From: Bacilli bacterium
GTDB taxonomy: Bacteria > Bacillota_I > Bacilli_A > RFN20 > CAG-826
Length of the DNA: 57,894 bases
Assembly: GCA_016298185.1 (NCBI GenBank)
Contig: JAEDDA010000004.1
Span: 1 to 57,894, forward strand
Direction: 5' to 3'
In this document: positions 52,231 through 57,894 of the stretch, piece after piece
Layout: each line of letters starts with the position of its first letter
How positions within the stretch are numbered: the first letter of the stretch is position 1
The notes under the pieces: generated by a model
The model's database searches: none
The model's input: only the letters and a program-made list of their open reading frames with translations
Told to the model about the DNA's origin: nothing
Made by a program: the position numbers and the translations under genes

Positions 52231-53633
52231 TAACCAACACTACCATCCATATCCATTTTGATTAATTGGTTGAGTTCCACTGCGTATTCCATAGGAAGTT
52301 CTTTAGCGAATGGTTCAATGAATCCCATAATAATCATTTGTGTAGCTTCTTTTTCGCTAATACCACGACTCATTAAATAAAATAATTGTTCTTCACTAAT
52401 CTTACTGATTGTGGCTTCATGTTCAATAAATGAAGAATTGTTTCTTACTTCATTTGTTGGAATGGTATCACTCTTAGAAATGTCATCTAAGATTAACGTG
52501 TCACATTCAACATGGCTCTTACAATTAGTTGCGCCTTCAATATGTCTGACTGTACCACGGTAGTTTGCGATACCGCCGTTTTTAACAATTGATTTAGAGA
52601 TAATTGTACTAGTGGTATCTGGTGCTTCGTGAATCATACGGCTACCTGCATCTTGATATTGGTTCTTTCCAGATACCGCAATAGAAATACATAATCCTTT
52701 TGCACCTCTACCTTTTAAGATACAAGCAGGGTATTTCATATTCATTTGGCTACCAATGTTACCATCAATCCATTCCATTGAGGCGTTTTCATAGCAAACA
52801 GCCCTTTGGGTGACTAAATTGATGATATTGGTAGACCAGTTTTGAATTGTGGAATAACGACATTTAGCGCCTTTTAAAACAACGATTTCCACAACACCGG
52901 AGTGCAATGATTCTTTCGAATATGCAGGAGCAGTACATCCTTCCACATAGTGGATATCCGCACCTTCATCAACAATAATTAAAGTTCTTTCAAATTGACC
53001 GGACTTTTCATTATTAATTCTAAAATAACTTTGAAGTGGCTTGTCTAAATGAACTCCTTTAGGAACATAGATAAAAGATCCACCTGACCAACAAGCACCA
53101 TTTAATGCGGAGAACTTGTTATCAGCGATAGGCACAACTGTACCAAAGTATTTCTTAAATAATTCAGGATAGAGTTTTAATCCCATATCTGTTGATAGGA
53201 AGATAACACCCTTTTCTTCAATTTCTTTAAGCATGTTGTGATAGACAACTTCAGATTCATATTGAGTGGTAACTCCAGAAAGGTATTTTTGTTCCGCTTC
53301 TGGAATACCTAATTTTTGGAATGTGTTTTTAATAGTTTCTGGAACTTCATCCCAGCTTTGGACTTCTCCATTGGCCACTCTATTGAAATAGGTAAAGGAA
53401 TTGAAAGCTATACCAGATAAATCTGGTCCATATTTTGGTAAAGGCATAGCCCAGAAAGCTCTTAAAGCTTTTAATCTAAATTCAAGCATCCATTCTGGTT
53501 CGTTCTTGTATTTAGAAATGGCTCTCACAACATCTTCGTTTAAACCAACTGGGGTTTTAACAATGGTGAGGTCTTTATCCTTAAAACCGTATTTATCGTT
53601 TTCACTTTGGAATTTAATATCTTTTGCAGCCAT
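52230..53633 (-). CDS. sufB: Fe-S assembly scaffold SufB
   Basis: Scaffold subunit of SufBCD. The 467-residue protein contains the family blocks TDMGLKLYPELFKKYFGTVV, WSGGSFIYVPKGV, CTAPAYSKESLHSGVVEI and the C-terminal SHVECDTLILDD. Conserved cysteines are in EGCTAP and NCKSHVEC. It is placed last of the suf genes, 1 base after sufU, and first before mnmG. Confidence 0.96.
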   Translation of the reverse strand: MAAKDIKFQSENDKYGFKDKDLTIVKTPVGLNEDVVRAISKYKNEPEWMLEFRLKALRAFWAMPLPKYGPDLSGIAFNSFTYFNRVANGEVQSWDEVPETIKNTFQKLGIPEAEQKYLSGVTTQYESEVVYHNMLKEIEEKGVIFLSTDMGLKLYPELFKKYFGTVVPIADNKFSALNGACWSGGSFIYVPKGVHLDKPLQSYFRINNEKSGQFERTLIIVDEGADIHYVEGCTAPAYSKESLHSGVVEIVVLKGAKCRYSTIQNWSTNIINLVTQRAVCYENASMEWIDGNIGSQMNMKYPACILKGRGAKGLCISIAVSGKNQYQDAGSRMIHEAPDTTSTIISKSIVKNGGIANYRGTVRHIEGATNCKSHVECDTLILDDISKSDTIPTNEVRNNSSFIEHEATISKISEEQLFYLMSRGISEKEATQMIIMGFIEPFAKELPMEYAVELNQLIKMDMDGSVG

Positions 53634-53634
53634 A

Positions 53635-54063
53635 TTATTTTCCTTTCAAAATTGCATCCGCGGCATTCCAACCAATAGTCGCACATCTAATACGTGCGGC
53701 TTGTTTAGAAGTGTTAATGAAAACAATAGCTTCCTCTAAAACTTCTTCATCAAATGGTTGTTCGTGGATCATATTGTCGTATTGTTTGATGATGTTTTTT
53801 GCTTCTTCAATATTTTTACCTTTTAATAAGTCACACATAATATCTGTGGAAGCGGTAGAAATTGTGCAAGCGACACCTTCAAAACAAGCATCTTTAACAA
53901 TATCATTTTCTACAAGTAGAAAAATATTTAAATCATCTATGCAATTATCGGAATGCATATGAATCTTTTCAAACTTATCACTATTTGGTTCGTGTTTGTT
54001 TGTAGGATTGGAGTAATGGTCCATAATGATGGAACGCATCATATCATTAATTAAAGTAAGCAT
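53635..54063 (-). CDS. sufU: SufU sulfur-transfer protein
   Basis: Zinc-dependent sulfurtransferase partner of SufS in Gram-positives, 142 residues. The Zn/Cys residues are in DNCIDDLNI (Cys and Asp), GVACTISTAST and RIRCATIGWNAADAI, matching Bacillus C41, D43, C66 and C128. The start at 54063 overlaps sufS by 17 bases and has GGAGGAG upstream. The family's insert after helix one is present but short. Confidence 0.93.
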   Translation of the reverse strand: MLTLINDMMRSIIMDHYSNPTNKHEPNSDKFEKIHMHSDNCIDDLNIFLLVENDIVKDACFEGVACTISTASTDIMCDLLKGKNIEEAKNIIKQYDNMIHEQPFDEEVLEEAIVFINTSKQAARIRCATIGWNAADAILKGK

Positions 54064-55276
54064 CTAATATATCTCCTCCATTAATCACAGCATCGACAAA
54101 AGCATCGATGTCTTCTTTACTGGTATATAAATAAGTAGACATTCTGCATGTAGCAGGAGTACCTAAATAATCATTTAAAATCTTTGCGCAGTGTTGTCCG
54201 CTTCTAATAGCGATGCCCTTACTATTTAATAAGGTCGCTTCATCTTGAGCAAAGACACCTTTTCTATTAAATGTGATAATGCCATTTTTAGCATTCTTAT
54301 TATAAATAATAATATCTTCACATTTTTCTAATTTAGATAATGCGTATTCGCATAATTCTCTATCATGAGCATGGATATTTTCCACACCGATTGATTCAAT
54401 GAATTCAATCGCCGCTTTTAAACCTAAGATACCAGCGATATTTTGTGTTCCCGCTTCAAATCTCATTGGAGCATCGTAAGGAACCATTTCAATATCTTTA
54501 TTAAAGGAGATATTCATTCCTCCTCCAACAAAGTATGGATTCATCTTTTGTAATAATTCATATTTACCGATTAGACAGCCAATACCTGTAGGGCCACACA
54601 TCTTGTGTCCAGAGAATGTTAAGAAGTCGATATCGCTGTCTTTGAAATCAACTTTCATATGTGGAACGGATTGCGCTCCATCCACAACTAAGATTGCGCC
54701 ATTTTCATGAGCGACTTTTGCGAATTCTTTAACATTCACAACATTGCCTAAGACATTGCTGATTTGAGCAACGGAAATAACTTTAGTTTTATTTGTAATA
54801 ATCTTTTTAAGATTATCAACAGTCAAACATCCATATTTATCTAATGGAATGAATTTAATAACCGCTCCTGTTAAATGGCTGACTTCATACCAAGGTAATA
54901 AATCAGAAGCATGTTCATTTTCACTTAATATGATTTCGTCACCTTTCTTAAGGAATTGGAATCCATAAGATAAAGCGATTAAATTAAGACTCATCGTGTC
55001 TCCAGAAGTAAAGACAACTTCTTTAGCATCTGAATTAATAAAACGCGCTACTGTTTCTCTGGTTTCTTGAACCTTTTTATCCATATTAAATAAAAGGTCA
55101 TAATCACCTCTATGATGATTGGCGGTTTCTTCAGAATAATATTTCACTGTAGCGTCAATAACACATTGAGGCTTAAAGGTTGTAGAAGCATTATCTAAAT
55201 AGACAAGAGGATGACCCTGCATTGTCTTGTTATTAAGCATAGGGAATTGTTCACGTGTTTTCTTAATGTCGTACAT
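54047..55276 (-). CDS. sufS: Cysteine desulfurase SufS
   Basis: PLP enzyme supplying sulfur from cysteine. The 409-residue protein has the PLP lysine in TFSGHKMCGPTGIG, the early YLDNASTTFKP and the active Cys in IRSGQHCAKI. The start at 55276 has AAGGG upstream and lies 1 base after the sufD stop. It passes sulfur to SufU encoded next. Confidence 0.96.
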   Translation of the reverse strand: MYDIKKTREQFPMLNNKTMQGHPLVYLDNASTTFKPQCVIDATVKYYSEETANHHRGDYDLLFNMDKKVQETRETVARFINSDAKEVVFTSGDTMSLNLIALSYGFQFLKKGDEIILSENEHASDLLPWYEVSHLTGAVIKFIPLDKYGCLTVDNLKKIITNKTKVISVAQISNVLGNVVNVKEFAKVAHENGAILVVDGAQSVPHMKVDFKDSDIDFLTFSGHKMCGPTGIGCLIGKYELLQKMNPYFVGGGMNISFNKDIEMVPYDAPMRFEAGTQNIAGILGLKAAIEFIESIGVENIHAHDRELCEYALSKLEKCEDIIIYNKNAKNGIITFNRKGVFAQDEATLLNSKGIAIRSGQHCAKILNDYLGTPATCRMSTYLYTSKEDIDAFVDAVINGGDILDAYFN

Positions 55277-55277
55277 A

Positions 55278-56093
55278 TTACATTTTCCCTTCAATTAAAT
55301 CAGTAATTTGATCCTTTAGTTCTTGTTCTTCAAAACCTTTAATAATTGGTTTTAAATAACCGAAAGTAATAATGCGTTTTGCTTCATCTTCGCTTAAACC
55401 ACGAGAGGTTAAATAAAAGATGTGTTCATCATTTATTTTTCCAACGACCGCTGCGTGGCTAGCTTCAACATCATTTTCATCAATTTTTAAAATTGGTTTT
55501 GCTATACCTGTTGAGTTCTTATCAAACACCATGATTTTAGCATTTTGATGAGCTTTGGAACCTTTCATACCATTGAAGATTTGACCAATTCCAGAGAACA
55601 CTAATTTAGCATCATCGCGGACAACGCCATAGTTATCCATCCTGGAATATGTATTTAAAGCGTTGTGATAAATATTCACATCAAATTCCTTGTGTTGGTT
55701 CTTTTCGGATAAAGACGCTAAATGCCATCTACAGATAGAGTTTTCACCATTAAGATTAATGACGACATTACATTTAGTATCGCCAGTAATAAAATCAGCG
55801 AAATATGCTTTAAATTCAGAGTTTTGGTCAATATTTGCACTAATTTTTAACTCTTTTTTGTCAAAATGCATGAGAGAAGCAACATTAACATGACTATTTT
55901 CATTCACGTCAAAATGTATCTCATCAACATTTTCGTAATTGATTAAGATTAAATCAAAATCTAAACCTGCTTGTAATCCAACAATAACAGATCCTTTTTT
56001 ATCTTTGAGGTCTAATAAAAAGTGATTAGAAGATGATTCTAAAACAATAAATTTATTCTTATTTATGTCGAAGTTAGGGATTAATCTTTCCAT
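55278..56093 (-). CDS. sufD: Fe-S assembly protein SufD
   Basis: Partner of SufB in the SufBC2D scaffold. The 271-residue protein is short compared with the usual 400 or so, with the N-terminal part reduced, but the C-terminal beta-helix and HQNAKIMVFDKNSTGIAKP and VEASHAAVVGKINDEHIFYL are kept, ending in the GLSEDEAKRIITFGYLKPI tail. Its ATG overlaps the sufC stop by one base. Confidence 0.9.
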   Translation of the reverse strand: MERLIPNFDINKNKFIVLESSSNHFLLDLKDKKGSVIVGLQAGLDFDLILINYENVDEIHFDVNENSHVNVASLMHFDKKELKISANIDQNSEFKAYFADFITGDTKCNVVINLNGENSICRWHLASLSEKNQHKEFDVNIYHNALNTYSRMDNYGVVRDDAKLVFSGIGQIFNGMKGSKAHQNAKIMVFDKNSTGIAKPILKIDENDVEASHAAVVGKINDEHIFYLTSRGLSEDEAKRIITFGYLKPIIKGFEEQELKDQITDLIEGKM

Positions 56094-56911
56094 TATTTGA
56101 TAGCTTCCTTAACTGCACAACTTCCGATAGAAACAGTATTCATATCAGGTTCATCTTTTTGAATTTCGATACCGAGTTCTGTTTTGATGAATTCGTAACC
56201 GGTTTGATCGATACGTTTGATGTATTTTGGATCACCATCAATGACGACTTTTCCGTTCACTACAACAACCGCTCTTGTAGGTTGGATTAAATCAAACAAT
56301 CTAGCATAGTGAGAAATGACCATAAAGCCCATTCCTTTTGCCTTTAATTTGTTGATGGAATCCGCAACAACTTGGATAGCGTCAACATCTAAGCCAGAGT
56401 CGATTTCATCAAGCATCGCGATTTTTGGATTTAAAAGCAATAATTGTAAGATTTCATTTCTCTTCTTTTCACCACCAGAAAAACCTTCATTTAATGATCT
56501 TGTTGCAAGGTCGAAAGGCATCTTTAATTCTGCGGTGGCATTATTGAGTTGCTTATAAAACTTATAAGTACTCACTGGAGTTTCACTTCTAGCGTTAACT
56601 GCAGCACGTAAAAAATCACTGTTGATAACGCCTGGAATTTCACTTGGATTTTGCATACCGAGGAACAAGCCTTTTTTCGCTCTTTCATCAGTGGTCATTT
56701 TTAACAAATCTTCATCATCAAAAAGAATAGTTCCTTCTGTGACCTTATATTTTGGATGACCCATAATAACATTTAATAAAGTGGATTTACCATGACCGTT
56801 TGGTCCTAAGACGGCGACGGTTTCACCTTCGTTAATAACTAAGTCGATTCCTTTGAGAATTTCCTTCCCATCAACTTCAGCGTGTAGGTTTTTAATAATA
56901 AGTTTAGACAT
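56093..56911 (-). CDS. sufC: SufC ATPase
   Basis: ATPase of the SufBCD complex. Walker A is LGPNGHGKSTLLN, the signature is LNEGFSGGEKKRNEILQ and Walker B is AMLDEIDSGLD. At 272 residues it has about 20 extra C-terminal residues after the usual end. GAGGTG precedes the ATG at 56911. First gene of the operon sufCDSUB-mnmG-rsmG. Confidence 0.96.
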   Translation of the reverse strand: MSKLIIKNLHAEVDGKEILKGIDLVINEGETVAVLGPNGHGKSTLLNVIMGHPKYKVTEGTILFDDEDLLKMTTDERAKKGLFLGMQNPSEIPGVINSDFLRAAVNARSETPVSTYKFYKQLNNATAELKMPFDLATRSLNEGFSGGEKKRNEILQLLLLNPKIAMLDEIDSGLDVDAIQVVADSINKLKAKGMGFMVISHYARLFDLIQPTRAVVVVNGKVVIDGDPKYIKRIDQTGYEFIKTELGIEIQKDEPDMNTVSIGSCAVKEAIK

Positions 56912-56935
56912 AACTCTTCACCTCAAATCGCACCT

Positions 56936-56964
56936 ATTCTACAAACTAAGAAATAACAATGCAA
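56936..56964 (-). promoter_or_regulatory. Predicted suf operon promoter
   Basis: Minus-strand TTGCAT (56959-56964), 17 bases, TAGAAT (56936-56941). Both hexamers and the spacer length are identical to those of the divergent prsA-like promoter. Confidence 0.65.
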
Positions 56965-57041
56965 CAAATACGATAAAGAAAATAAGCAATTAATGCCGAT
57001 TGGACCATTACTAAGTAAAAGTCTTAAATTATTGTTGCATT
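56958..57041. repeat. Inverted 10-base repeat covering both -35 boxes
   Basis: AATGCAACAA at 56958-56967 and TTGTTGCATT at 57032-57041 are exact inverted copies, each covering the -35 of one of the divergent promoters. They could be operator half-sites or a shared promoter element. Confidence 0.5.
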
Positions 57042-57063
57042 AAAAATCAATAATATTTAGAAT
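57035..57063 (+). promoter_or_regulatory. Predicted promoter of the prsA-like gene
   Basis: TTGCAT (57035-57040), 17 bases, TAGAAT (57058-57063). Confidence 0.65.
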
Positions 57064-57100
57064 ATTAACGCTATATTTCAGTAAAAGGAGTACGAAAAAT

Positions 57101-57894
57101 ATGAAAAAAAGTAAACTAAAAATCTCATTAGTTACTAGTTTCATTGCTTCTATGGCTTTAGCCGCTTGTAGTTCATCAGTCACAAAAAGTGATAATGATT
57201 TAGTAAACTTCAAAGCGTATGATGGAGAGACCGACTTATCTATCTCTATTGATGAAATCTATAAAGATTATATGAAGTCCTCCAGTGGTATTTCCAAATA
57301 CTACGATCAAGTCTTAGAAGTCTTAATTCGCAACGCTTTCCAAAAAGACAAAACGGGAACAGGTAGTTTCTTTGGTGGAAGCGATGTCAAATTAAAGAAG
57401 AATTACAACAAGATTCTCTCTGAAGCGAAAGACAGTGTTAAAGGCCAAAAGGATACAGCAAAAGAAAACGCTAAATCCAACGGTACCAACTATTCAACAG
57501 AATGGAAGGCTATTTTGGCAGAAAAGGGAGTTAAGGATGAAGAAGAACTTCTCCAATACTTCATTTATAAACTAGAAAAAGAAGAAATCGAAGATTGGTA
57601 CTTCGACAATCACGAAGAAGAAATTAAGAAAGAATACTTAGGCGTTGATAGCACAGGTGCTGCCACCGCACAAAAAGTTTCTTCTAGATTCCCATACCAC
57701 GTCCGTCACATCTTAATTAAAGTTGAAGACGGCGCTAGTGATTTCGTCCGTGGTACAGTTTCTGCTGACCAAGCTAAAGCTCTCTCCAAAACAGTTGAGT
57801 TATTAGCACAAGGTACATTATCATTCGGTGAAGTCGCCGCTATGAAGAGTGAAGATAGTTCCAACTCATCTTATGGTGATGTCGGTATTATGAC
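57101..57894 (+). CDS. prsA: PrsA-like foldase lipoprotein (parvulin domain), cut by window end
   Basis: Start of an exported lipoprotein, 264 codons visible. The signal peptide ends in the lipobox LAAC at residue 25, and a Ser-rich linker follows. A charged helical region of about 150 residues precedes a rotamase domain that begins with FPYHVRHILIKVED and continues to SFGEVAAMKSEDSSNSSYGDVG, the parvulin pattern. It would help fold secreted proteins such as the ribonuclease and the surface proteins here. AAAGGAG lies 10 bases before the ATG. The 3' end is missing. Confidence 0.85.
   Translation, partial: MKKSKLKISLVTSFIASMALAACSSSVTKSDNDLVNFKAYDGETDLSISIDEIYKDYMKSSSGISKYYDQVLEVLIRNAFQKDKTGTGSFFGGSDVKLKKNYNKILSEAKDSVKGQKDTAKENAKSNGTNYSTEWKAILAEKGVKDEEELLQYFIYKLEKEEIEDWYFDNHEEEIKKEYLGVDSTGAATAQKVSSRFPYHVRHILIKVEDGASDFVRGTVSADQAKALSKTVELLAQGTLSFGEVAAMKSEDSSNSSYGDVGIM

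Noticed and set aside
1..57894. CRISPR arrays, insertion sequences or prophage
   Set aside because: No repeat-spacer pattern, transposase, integrase or phage structural gene is visible; all genes read as core or lineage-specific chromosome.

Overview
This 57.9 kb window looks like chromosome of a low-GC, cell-wall-reduced member of the Bacilli, near the Mollicutes/Erysipelotrichia (the RF39-type uncultured gut lineages are a good guess, not proven). Signs of this are the AT-rich sequence, RNase Y, RpoE delta, GpsB, RecU, DnaD, a SufCDSUB system of Gram-positive type and a B-type RNase P RNA. TGA is used as a stop (ATGA junctions at 10928 and 24381), so the code is table 11 and not the Mycoplasma code. 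I see no phage, insertion sequence, CRISPR array or rRNA operon.

Layout. 1-9.6 kb: metK under a SAM-I riboswitch, a large secreted modular protein ending in a barnase-type ribonuclease domain, a PduL/TSCPD pair, mgtE, tRNA-Leu, a small membrane protein, an M3 peptidase and a LemA-like protein. 9.6-16 kb: a HAD hydrolase, an S1-domain protein with pgi, a five-gene tRNA array (Val, Tyr, Gln, Lys, Leu), lipid genes (lipid kinase, plsC, choline-kinase-like), nfu and a second tRNA-Gln. 16-21.5 kb: cysQ-nrnA-rpoE, argS, ispF-ychF. 21.5-27 kb: two overlapping MacB-type ABC exporters and a frameshifted small gene. 27-33.6 kb: miaA-fhs and rny-ymdB-miaB-ymcA. 33.6-38.6 kb: a structured RNA leader before rny, two unrecognised surface proteins and an XRE membrane regulator. 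38.6-47.6 kb: gpsB-rnpB-pgsA-pncC-recA, exonuclease-recU, dnaD-nth, a short CCA-adding enzyme, HU, cmk-der. 47.7-57.9 kb: ferredoxin, ribU with an FMN riboswitch, an orphan soj, then sufC-sufD-sufS-sufU-sufB-mnmG-rsmG as one coupled operon, and a divergent PrsA-like lipoprotein cut by the window end.

The gene order dnaD-nth / recU / gpsB-rnpB / pgsA-cinA-recA / rny-ymdB-miaB-ymcA / miaA is an ancestral Bacillus-type order compressed into about 16 kb. The most unusual items are the modular extracellular ribonuclease, the terminator-ended leader RNA before rny, a set of genes with -10 boxes 6-9 bp upstream of the start codon and no Shine-Dalgarno (predicted leaderless mRNAs), RNase P RNA lying inside an apparent mRNA operon, and convergent recU/nth stop codons that form the two arms of one terminator stem.
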